Source: CAXTTV01 sp964247295 (GTDB lineage Bacteria > Chloroflexota > Ktedonobacteria > Ktedonobacterales > Ktedonobacteraceae). From it: DNA of 13,212 nt. The translations under genes and the position numbers were made by a program. Positions 7,532-13,212 of this stretch are shown in pieces. The notes under the pieces were generated by a model. That model was not told the origin of the DNA. It ran no database searches and saw only the letters and a list, made by a program, of their open reading frames with translations. The DNA lies in NCBI GenBank assembly GCA_964247295.1, contig CAXTTV010000137.1, positions 1 through 13,212 of the forward strand. The letters run 5' to 3'. Each line of letters starts with the position of its first letter. The stretch's first letter is position 1.

Positions 7532-7776
7532 GGGGTCGATGAAGGGGATGAAGCGCATCGAACGCGGCAGCGAACTGAGGATAGTGGAAGCTCAGTAGCA
7601 GAGAAGATGTGCGGGCCACCCTGGAGATCTGTGGATGCCCACCGTTACAAGGGCCTTCTGGTGTCGCTCTAGAGGCGGAGCCGGATGTTGAGTGGGAGTC
7701 TTTTTCTGGCTCCAACCGAGGTGGTACCACGGGTTACATTGCTCGCCCTCAGACATAATCTGAGGGCGGGTTTTTT
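7532..7776 (+). promoter_or_regulatory. T-box riboswitch, alanine-specific (GCC specifier), transcriptional
   Basis: This leader senses uncharged tRNA-Ala. The Stem I base is GGTC (7534-7537) with GATC (7626-7629). A kink-turn/GA motif follows (GATGA 7538-7542 facing GGA 7623-7625), then AGGG (7543-7546) with CCCT (7619-7622). The specifier loop has GCC at 7615-7617 followed by the conserved purine A. The upper stem is GCGCATC (7553-7559) with GATGTGC (7606-7612). The AG bulge/distal loop is AGCGAACTGAGGATAGTGG...CTCAG. A second hairpin pairs GGAGCCGGA (7677-7685) with TCTGGCTCC (7705-7713). The T-box is GAGGTGGTACCACGGG (7718-7733): GAGG pairs with CCTC (7747-7750) and leaves the 7-nt bulge UGGUACC, whose UGGU fits the ACCA end of tRNA. 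This antiterminator excludes the terminator at 7744-7768. When tRNA-Ala is uncharged, read-through into alaS is expected. Confidence 0.95.
7744..7776 (+). terminator. T-box-controlled intrinsic terminator
   Basis: A perfect 10-bp stem, CGCCCTCAGA (7744-7753) with TCTGAGGGCG (7759-7768), has loop CATAA and is followed by GG and six Us. Its 5' arm overlaps the antiterminator partner CCTC at 7747-7750. Confidence 0.95.
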
Positions 7777-7805
7777 GTTTGTCTTTTATGAAATAGGAGA
7801 GGTGA

Positions 7806-9596
7806 ATGATGACTGGTGATGAACTACGACAATCGTTTTTAAGCTTTTTTACCGGGCGCGGCCATGCGTTGATCCCTTCGGTTCCGCTGATGCCGGAGAA
7901 CGATCCTACGGCCCTGTTTATCAGTGCGGGGATGCATCCCCTGGTGCCCTACCTTCTGGGCGAGAGTCATCCTTTGGGAAAACGGCTGACCAGCATACAA
8001 AAGTGTCTGCGCACCGACGATATCGAGGAAGTTGGGGATGTCAGCCATAATACCTTTTTCGAGATGCTGGGCTTCTGGTCGCTTGGCGATTATTGGAAGC
8101 AAGATTCGCTGCGCTGGACGCTGGACTGGTTTACGCGGGTGCTGGGTTTGGAGCAGGAGCGGATCTCAGTGACTGTTTACGCGGGTGATAGCGATTCTCC
8201 CCGCGATGATGAGGCCGCCGAGGTCTGGCTGGGCCTGGGGATTCCACAGGAGCGGATCTATTATCTTCCTAAAAAGGATAACTGGTGGGGGCCCGCCGGC
8301 CAGACCGGTCCCTGTGGACCCGACTCCGAGCTTTTCTATGATACCGGTCTCCCCAAACATGGTCCAGATTGCCAACCGGGCTGTAGTTGCGGCAAATACA
8401 TAGAGATCGGCAATAATGTCTTTATGCAGTATAACAAAACGTCCGAGGGCACCTTTGTGCCGCTCAAACAGCGGAATATTGATGTGGGGCTGGGCCTGGA
8501 ACGTACCCTCTATGTGATCTCGGGCACCGAAAACGTCTATACAACTGATCTGTTTGTACCAATTGTACAGCGTACTCAAGAACTGTATCGAGATCAACAA
8601 GGGAAGCCCACTCTTGCCCCCGATCAGGAGCAGCGACTCCTCCACATTATTGCCGATCATCTGCGCGCCGCCACCTTTTTGATTGGGGATGGAGTGGTCC
8701 CCAGCAATGTAGAACAGGGGTATATCTGCCGTCGCCTGATCCGTCGGGCTGTCCGTTGTGGGCATGAGCTGGGTATCCCTGGATCTTTCACGGCTGAGGT
8801 CGCGCGTGTAATTATTGCCCGTTATGAATCAACCTATCAGGAACTGGAAGGGCGACGCGAGACTATTTTAACCGAGCTGACACGCGAGGAGGAGCGGTTC
8901 GCGCGAACGCTGGCCCGTGGCCTTAAAGAGTTTCAGAAGTTGGAAGAAGGGATACGTCAGCGCGGGGAAACGATCGTGCCAGGTGAGGCAGTATTCCACC
9001 TTTTCGATACCTTTGGCTTCCCCGCGACATTAACTGCGGAACTGGCTCAAGAGCATGGATTACAGGGTGATCTGGATGGTTTCAATAGTCTCTTCAAGCA
9101 GCATCAGGAGCGATCTCGGCAGGCCAACCAGGGAAGGTTCGCCGGCGGGTTGGCGGATCACAGTGAGCGCACCACACAACTGCATACCGCGACCCATCTG
9201 CTCCATCAGGCCCTGCGGGATGTGCTGGGCACGCACGTCAGTCAGAAGGGTAGTAATATCACAGCGGAGCGGTTGCGTTTCGACTTCTCGCATCCCAGGA
9301 AGCTCACCAAAGAAGAGGTGGGTCAGGTTGAAGAGATTGTCAATCGGCAGATGCAGCGGGATCTTCAGGTAACTATGGAAGTGATGCCTTTGCAACAGGC
9401 GCTAGATGGAGGTGCGCTGGCCTTTTTCGGCGAACGCTACGGGGATCTCGTCAAAGTCTACAGCATTGGAGATTACTCAAAAGAGGTTTGTGGTGGTCCC
9501 CACGTGCAGCATACCGGCGGCATGGGAAGGTTTGGCATCACAAAAGCTGAATCCATCGGCCAGGGCATTCAGCGTGTTCGTGCCAATATAAATTGA
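7806..9596 (+). CDS. alaS: Short alanyl-tRNA synthetase (catalytic and editing domains, no C-terminal DHHA1/C-Ala)
   Basis: Ligates alanine to tRNA-Ala. The class II catalytic core covers residues 1-240: NDPTALFISAGMHP at 32-45, QKCLRTDDIEEVGD at 65-78, motif 2 HNTFFEMLGFWSLGDYW at 81-97, and motif 3 DVGLGLERT at 226-234. A cysteine-rich insertion CQPGCSCG is at 189-196. The tRNA-recognition helical region follows (ADHLRAATFLIGDGVVPSN, 283-301). The editing domain has HTATH at 460-464 and CGGPH at 562-566, the four zinc/active-site residues of the AlaX/AlaRS deacylase. It ends at 596 aa, whereas bacterial AlaRS is usually about 850-900 aa; the DHHA1 and C-Ala parts are absent and not encoded just downstream. 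The RBS is AGGAG at 7795-7799, with ATGs at 7806 and 7809. It may be a second, stress-induced copy. Confidence 0.92.
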   Translation: MMTGDELRQSFLSFFTGRGHALIPSVPLMPENDPTALFISAGMHPLVPYLLGESHPLGKRLTSIQKCLRTDDIEEVGDVSHNTFFEMLGFWSLGDYWKQDSLRWTLDWFTRVLGLEQERISVTVYAGDSDSPRDDEAAEVWLGLGIPQERIYYLPKKDNWWGPAGQTGPCGPDSELFYDTGLPKHGPDCQPGCSCGKYIEIGNNVFMQYNKTSEGTFVPLKQRNIDVGLGLERTLYVISGTENVYTTDLFVPIVQRTQELYRDQQGKPTLAPDQEQRLLHIIADHLRAATFLIGDGVVPSNVEQGYICRRLIRRAVRCGHELGIPGSFTAEVARVIIARYESTYQELEGRRETILTELTREEERFARTLARGLKEFQKLEEGIRQRGETIVPGEAVFHLFDTFGFPATLTAELAQEHGLQGDLDGFNSLFKQHQERSRQANQGRFAGGLADHSERTTQLHTATHLLHQALRDVLGTHVSQKGSNITAERLRFDFSHPRKLTKEEVGQVEEIVNRQMQRDLQVTMEVMPLQQALDGGALAFFGERYGDLVKVYSIGDYSKEVCGGPHVQHTGGMGRFGITKAESIGQGIQRVRANIN

Positions 9597-9613
9597 CATA
9601 AAAATAATCTTAG

Positions 9614-9647
9614 AAGGATAGAGATATCGCATCCCTATCCTTTCTTT
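9614..9647 (+). terminator. Probable terminator after alaS
   Basis: An 8-bp stem, AAGGATAG (9614-9621) with CTATCCTT (9635-9642), has a 13-nt loop and is followed by TCTTTT. It starts 17 nt after the alaS stop codon. The U-tract is interrupted by a C, so strength is moderate. Confidence 0.65.
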
Positions 9648-9776
9648 TGTCATGTTAATTACCTGTATACACCACAGTGGAAATGGATAAGAAGAGCAAG
9701 GTAGAAGAAGTTTTTTTGAGCCCGAAAGAGTATACTCGATTGAGTTGGGGAGGTTTCCCCTGCGGATACACATTGA

Positions 9777-9796
9777 AACTATACCTTCCTATAGTT
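9777..9796. promoter_or_regulatory. Inverted repeat just upstream of the VOC gene
   Basis: AACTATA (9777-9783) and TATAGTT (9790-9796) form a perfect 7-bp inverted repeat with a 6-nt spacer, ending 2 nt before the AAAGGA RBS. It could be an operator or a leader hairpin. No good -35/-10 pair is visible with it. Confidence 0.4.
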
Positions 9797-9814
9797 AGAA
9801 AGGATAAGATCAAT

Positions 9815-10186
9815 ATGTTCACAAAACTTGGTACCGTTCCTGTTGGCGTCAGAGATCAAGACAGAGCCCTCGATTTCTATACGACTAAGCTTGGTTTTGA
9901 AAAGATAAGCGATCTGCCGATGAGCGAGACTGAGCGCTGGATTGAAGTCGCGGTTCCTGGTACAGAGACGCACATTACGTTGGGACTGCGCGGTCAGAGC
10001 GGCGGCGACAGAACTGGCATGACCGGCTACGTTTTGAATACTGATAATATGGAAGAGACCTGCGCTACACTTAAAGCTCGTGGAGTCACCCTCACCCAGG
10101 AGCCGTCTACAGAGCCCTGGGGCAAATGGGCTACTTTCAAAGATCTTGATGATAACGAATTCGGCATCTGGGCACCCGCTTCATAA
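9815..10186 (+). CDS. VOC family (glyoxalase/bleomycin-resistance fold) protein
   Basis: A 123-aa single vicinal-oxygen-chelate unit pair. The N-terminal betaalphabetabetabeta module has VPVGVRDQDRALDFYTTKLGFEK (split here as VPVGVRDQDRALDF and YTTKLGFEK). A WIEVAVPGTETHITLGL strand follows, where His is a likely metal ligand. The second module has TCATLKARGVTLTQEP, and KDLDDNEFGIWAP supplies the usual terminal Glu ligand. VOC proteins may be lyases, dioxygenases or drug-binding proteins; the substrate cannot be told from sequence. Start choice: ATG 9815 follows AAAGGAT at a suitable distance and begins at the fold. The frame is open upstream to 9677, but that stretch has no VOC similarity and holds the inverted repeat. 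It appears to be transcribed alone. Confidence 0.88.
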   Translation: MFTKLGTVPVGVRDQDRALDFYTTKLGFEKISDLPMSETERWIEVAVPGTETHITLGLRGQSGGDRTGMTGYVLNTDNMEETCATLKARGVTLTQEPSTEPWGKWATFKDLDDNEFGIWAPAS

Positions 10187-10263
10187 ATTTCCTCTCATCC
10201 CTGGGCCGTGTGTGCTCCATCCAATGCTTTTAAGGAACGTCGATAGACTGGTTCGTGATGCGA

Positions 10264-10300
10264 GGTTTCGCCTGTTGGTTGAAACCCCGCGCTGGTGGGG
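10264..10300. repeat. Adjacent hairpins in the spacer, possible dispersed repeat
   Basis: GGTTTC (10264-10269) pairs with GAAACC (10281-10286), and the overlapping CCCC (10285-10288) pairs with GGGG (10297-10300). The pattern (two mutually exclusive small hairpins in GC-rich DNA inside an AT-rich spacer) looks like a dispersed intergenic repeat. It lacks a U-tract, so it is not a clear terminator for the VOC gene. Confidence 0.35.
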
Positions 10301-10353
10301 AGATGTTGCGCGTATGCATTATCTATTCTTACTGAGCCTTCAGATAGATTAAG

Positions 10354-10438
10354 TGTGCTCTATAGCACTGTAGCACATTATTTGGCATAGAACTTGCTTT
10401 TTGCATATATCGAGGGATGTGTGTGCTATGCCGCACAC
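10354..10438 (+). promoter_or_regulatory. Candidate promoter and palindromic operators of the GH30 gene
   Basis: A promoter-like pair TTGGCA (10382-10387) and TATATC (10406-10411), with an 18-nt spacer, lies between two palindromes. One is GTGCT-CTAT-AGCAC (10355-10368), with a further AGCACA at 10372-10377. The other is GTGTGC-TATGCC-GCACAC (10421-10438). The shared GTGC(T)...GCAC half-sites on both sides of the promoter suggest repressor binding. The rest of 10187-10486 holds no gene that I can support. Confidence 0.42.
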
Positions 10439-10486
10439 TTTTCCTGGGCAAGGTAGGCCAACTGATATTTGGGTAAGGAGGCTCCC

Positions 10487-12367
10487 ATGTTATTTTCAAT
10501 GAGGCGTTCTTTACGATTTTGCACCATCTGTATTATGCTCCTGAGCTTATGTTCTCTGTTTTTTCAGTCTTCTAGTGCGAGGGCCGCAGGTTCAACCGTT
10601 CAGGTCTGGCTGACGACCAGTGATGGAAGTAGCCAGCTTGCGCAACAGTCCGATATTCCCTTTGGGGGGAATACTGGTAATGCCTCAACGATCCGGGTGA
10701 ATGAGTCAAAGACATTTCAGCAGATGACGGGCTTCGGGGCTGCTGTAACCGACTCTTCCGCCTGGCTGATCAACAATAAGATGAATGGTGATCAGCGTAA
10801 TGCTTTAATGCAAAAGCTTTTTGATTCCGGTCGGGGAATCGGGATGAGCTTTGTACGTATTCCGATGGGGGCGTCAGACTTCTCAATCAACGGTCCCTAT
10901 TCCTACGATGATCTTCCAGCGGGGCAGCGCGATCCTGATCTCACGCACTTCTCGATTGATCATGACCGGGCCTATATTCTGCCGGTGCTCAAACAAGCCC
11001 ATTCCTTAAATTCCAATCTGACATTTATGGCGAATCCCTGGAGCCCACCAGCCTGGATGAAAACCAATGATTCAATGATTGGCACAGGGAATGGTTCGAC
11101 TGGAACGCTAAATGGATCTGATTACGGTTCGCTGGCCCAGTATTTTGTGAAGTTTATTCAGGCGTATCAGGCGCAAGGGGTTCCTATATTCGCGGTGTCG
11201 CCAGTAAATGAGCCCGAGTACCCGCCGAGCAATTATCCTGGCTTATATTTGTCAGCTAATGATGAGAGCTCATTTATTAAGAATAATCTAAGTCCGGCGC
11301 TGGCGAATGCTGGCTTATCCACGAAGATCCTCGGCTATGATCATAACTGGGACGATCCCAATTATCCTCTGGCCCTGCTGAGCGATCCCACGACGCGTAA
11401 TGATCTCGCCGGGATCGCATGGCATTGCTACTCTGGTAGCCCCACGAACATGACACGTATCTACACATACGCGCAGAATGTTGGGGCCTATGAGACCGAG
11501 TGCTCAACGGGAGCGGCGGTCGCGCCCATCTCCACCGCTGATCTTTTGATGCAATCCGTCCAGAATTATGCGAAGACCGTCGAGCTCTGGAACCTGGCGC
11601 TTGATCCTAATCGCGGCCCCCATTCGGGCGGCTGTCCCGATTGTTTGGGAGTCGTGACCATTGATCAGGGAAGCGGCAACGTTACGTATCGCGACGATTA
11701 TTATCAAGTTGGGCACTATAGCAAATTTGTAGTGCCGGGCGCGTATCGGATCGCCTCGAATTCCCTGGGAAGTCTGGCGGATGTCGCGTTCAAAAATCCC
11801 GATGGCTCGAAGGTAGTGGTCGCGCACAACGATGGTTCTAATAGTAGTGACTTTCAAGTTCAGTGGGGCGATCAGGGCTTTAACTATACTCTGCCGGCTG
11901 GGGCTACTGTGACCTTTAAATGGAGCGGAACTCAGACCGGAGATAGCGGCCCGCCGATCGGTAGCGTCATCTGGCTACAGGCTACAAATAGTAGCAATTA
12001 TGTAAGTGCCAGGAATGACCAGAACGGCGCGCCGTTGAAAGCCAGCGAGAACCAGGTTCAGTTGTGGGAGGTTTTCGACGTAGTGGACGCTGGAGATGGT
12101 CTGGTTGCCCTGCGATCCCACTCTAACAATAACTATGTGAGTACACGGGTAGACGAAGCAAATTCACCTTTGAAAGCCAGTGTGAATCAATTGCAGGCCT
12201 GGGAAAAGTTCCGCTGGCTTCCCCGAAGCAATGGGACCGTCGCTCTGCAATCCGTCCAGAACAACAATTATGTGAGCGCGCGGGCGGATCAAAATGGCGA
12301 TCCCCTGTTTGCCAGCGTTAACCAGATCCAGGGTTGGGAAGAGTTCCAGTGGGGGCAGGCCGTCTAG
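10487..12367 (+). CDS. Secreted GH30 glycoside hydrolase with C-terminal fascin-like beta-trefoil
   Basis: A 626-aa exported glycosidase. The signal peptide spans residues 1 to about 34 (basic start, hydrophobic CTICIMLLSLCSLFF, cleavage near ARA-A). The GH30 TIM barrel runs from about 55 to 390, with QMTGFGAAVTDSSAW, SFVRIPMGASDFS and ANPWSPPAWMK. The acid/base Glu242 is in SPVNEPEY, and the nucleophile Glu338 is in YETECS. The GH30 beta-sandwich covers about 395-485. Residues 492-626 are three repeats of NYVSxRxDxNxxPLxAS followed by NQxQxWExF, which resemble fascin/actin-crosslinking beta-trefoil units and probably bind carbohydrate. The closest GH30 types are glucosylceramidase-like and endo-beta-1,6-glucanase; the sequence does not fix the substrate. 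Start choice: ATG 10487 follows AAGGAGG (10475-10481) by 5 nt; the in-frame TTG at 10469 lies upstream of that RBS. Confidence 0.94.
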   Translation: MLFSMRRSLRFCTICIMLLSLCSLFFQSSSARAAGSTVQVWLTTSDGSSQLAQQSDIPFGGNTGNASTIRVNESKTFQQMTGFGAAVTDSSAWLINNKMNGDQRNALMQKLFDSGRGIGMSFVRIPMGASDFSINGPYSYDDLPAGQRDPDLTHFSIDHDRAYILPVLKQAHSLNSNLTFMANPWSPPAWMKTNDSMIGTGNGSTGTLNGSDYGSLAQYFVKFIQAYQAQGVPIFAVSPVNEPEYPPSNYPGLYLSANDESSFIKNNLSPALANAGLSTKILGYDHNWDDPNYPLALLSDPTTRNDLAGIAWHCYSGSPTNMTRIYTYAQNVGAYETECSTGAAVAPISTADLLMQSVQNYAKTVELWNLALDPNRGPHSGGCPDCLGVVTIDQGSGNVTYRDDYYQVGHYSKFVVPGAYRIASNSLGSLADVAFKNPDGSKVVVAHNDGSNSSDFQVQWGDQGFNYTLPAGATVTFKWSGTQTGDSGPPIGSVIWLQATNSSNYVSARNDQNGAPLKASENQVQLWEVFDVVDAGDGLVALRSHSNNNYVSTRVDEANSPLKASVNQLQAWEKFRWLPRSNGTVALQSVQNNNYVSARADQNGDPLFASVNQIQGWEEFQWGQAV

Positions 12368-12387
12368 CTACATAGCACCTTCTTTCC

Positions 12388-12426
12388 GAGACGATCATCT
12401 TCTGCTGATGGGGATGATCGTCTTTT
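12388..12426 (+). terminator. Rho-independent terminator after the GH30 gene
   Basis: A perfect 10-bp stem, GACGATCATC (12390-12399) with GATGATCGTC (12413-12422), has a 13-nt loop, extends by one A-U pair and runs into TTTT. It lies 22 nt after the GH30 stop codon. On the other strand no U-tract follows, so it serves only the + strand gene. Confidence 0.88.
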
Positions 12427-12440
12427 CAGCTCATTTCTCA

Positions 12441-12953
12441 TCACACCTCTATTGTTTGAGGAGGTATCTTCTCGCCTTCTTGCTCTGTACTTATTTGTTC
12501 TCGTCTCAGGGTGGCTGCGATCACCATTCCAGCGGCTGCCAAAATAACGTCTTTCAAAACATACTGCCCTAACAGATTAGGCGCATGGAAAGGACCAGTA
12601 AAGAGTTCGCCAGGGAGCAAGACCACAGGTGAGAGGATGCCGATAAGCTCGAAAAGCAGCAACCAGACGCTGATACGCAAGAATTTGCCAGTGAGGAAGC
12701 TCAGACCAATGGCACATTCGAGAGTCGCAATGAACACTGCGGAGATGTTCGCGGGAGCCAATCCGAAACTGAGTATCCCCACCGTTTGTGTTGCAATACT
12801 TTGTGCAGGACTGACATTCGGGAAAAACTTCAGGATGCCAAACCCAAAGAACACGGCTCCCAGACTGATACGTAGCAGGACAACACTGTACCGTACGAGC
12901 CATCGATGAAGACTGGCGTCCACCTTGTCGAATCTGCGATAGAGATCTCTCAT
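12441..12953 (-). CDS. DoxX family membrane protein
   Basis: A 170-aa protein with four predicted membrane segments: LLRISLGAVFFGFGILKFF, ISAVFIATLECAIGLSFLTG, ISVWLLLFELIGILSPVVLL and VLKDVILAAAGMVIAATL. The first carries the DoxX/DoxD-type signature (R-x-S-x-G-x-x-F-x-x-F-G-x-x-K-F). The family is linked to quinone- or thiol-related membrane redox, but most members, including this one, have no known substrate. Start choice: ATG 12953 follows GAGGGA at about 7 nt; the in-frame ATG at 12992 has no RBS. On the minus strand a TATAAT (13144-13139) in the AT-rich upstream DNA is a possible -10, but I see no good -35. The gene converges with the GH30 gene and is not part of an operon here. Confidence 0.88.
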   Translation of the reverse strand: MRDLYRRFDKVDASLHRWLVRYSVVLLRISLGAVFFGFGILKFFPNVSPAQSIATQTVGILSFGLAPANISAVFIATLECAIGLSFLTGKFLRISVWLLLFELIGILSPVVLLPGELFTGPFHAPNLLGQYVLKDVILAAAGMVIAATLRREQISTEQEGEKIPPQTIEV

Positions 12954-13212
12954 TAGAATCCCTCTTTTTTTACCCTTTTGCTCGATATCCATACAGACAC
13001 ACAGAAAAAACTGATATTTCAGGAAGAGAATTGGTCAGGAGCAGGATGTCTACAGGCATTATCATAGTGTCAAGGAGGTACATTTTTCTGCTTGCTTGTT
13101 CCTTCTAATATGAGTATACGTTGTAACGAAAAAAGAAGATTATACTATTTATCTCCAATGTTAGTATTGCAGATTTGAATAGTTACGAGTTTCATATATC
13201 TCGGTCCTGGTG
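12954..13212. other. AT-rich spacer upstream of the DoxX gene, no gene seen
   Basis: This stretch holds only short frames. It contains a perfect TATAAT on the minus strand (13144-13139) and an isolated AAGGAGGT on the plus strand near 13072 with no start codon at a usable distance. Confidence 0.5.

Noticed and set aside
7404..7730. 108-aa open frame on the minus strand
   Set aside because: It lies antisense over the alaS promoter and T-box leader, whose base pairing explains the sequence; the product looks like no protein and has no RBS.
8166..8765. 199-aa open frame on the minus strand within alaS
   Set aside because: It is a shadow of the alaS coding frame, which has full family motifs.
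9677..9814. 46-residue upstream extension of the VOC protein
   Set aside because: It has no VOC similarity and no RBS, and it covers the inverted repeat; ATG 9815 has an RBS and starts at the fold.
12511..12909. 132-aa open frame on the plus strand opposite the DoxX gene
   Set aside because: It is antisense to a clear four-helix membrane protein with a family signature.
13046..13108. 20-codon frame after GGAGCAGG on the plus strand
   Set aside because: It is too short and without any independent support; I treat it as chance.

Overview
The window reads as a draft-quality contig (26 Ns at 657-682) from a Gram-positive-like, environmental bacterium. The closest match I can suggest is the Ktedonobacteria (Chloroflexota). 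This is inferred from four traits seen together: a Cro/C1-type HTH fused to an NB-ARC NTPase and TPR repeats, a T-box leader on an alanyl-tRNA synthetase, a RimJ/RimL-like GNAT of a recognisable sequence type, and a secreted GH30 enzyme with a fascin-like tail. GC content looks intermediate. No tRNA, rRNA, CRISPR array, transposase or phage gene is visible.

Left region (1-3880). A leftward operon encodes an MJ0796/LolD/MacB-type ABC ATPase (3770-2898), an FtsX/MacB-like permease (2876-1599) and an exported erythromycin-esterase-family protein (about 1562-25, interrupted by the Ns). A rightward regulator gene (3881-6454; HTH, NB-ARC STAND NTPase and TPRs) is divergent from it. The 110-bp divergent spacer holds three ACAACT hexamers spaced exactly 11 bp apart. 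This layout suggests that the STAND regulator controls the export/esterase operon, possibly in response to a toxic ligand.

Middle region (6455-9642). A strong terminator closes the regulator gene. A GNAT acetyltransferase gene follows; its good ribosome-binding site and first 23 codons are in a different frame from the rest, so there is a one-base frameshift near 6630. Next is a 47-aa small ORF with a good RBS, preceded by a 13-bp tandem repeat. A consensus-like promoter (7480-7508) then drives a complete transcriptional T-box riboswitch with a GCC (alanine) specifier. It feeds a short, 596-aa alanyl-tRNA synthetase that keeps the catalytic and editing domains but lacks the usual C-terminal DHHA1/C-Ala region.

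Right region (9643-13212). A small VOC/glyoxalase-fold protein is preceded by an inverted repeat. A promoter region containing GTGC...GCAC palindromes leads to a secreted GH30 glycoside hydrolase with a C-terminal fascin-like beta-trefoil. A DoxX-family membrane protein on the opposite strand converges on it, with a strong terminator for the GH30 gene in between. The last 259 bp are AT-rich upstream DNA for the DoxX gene, with no gene that I can support.
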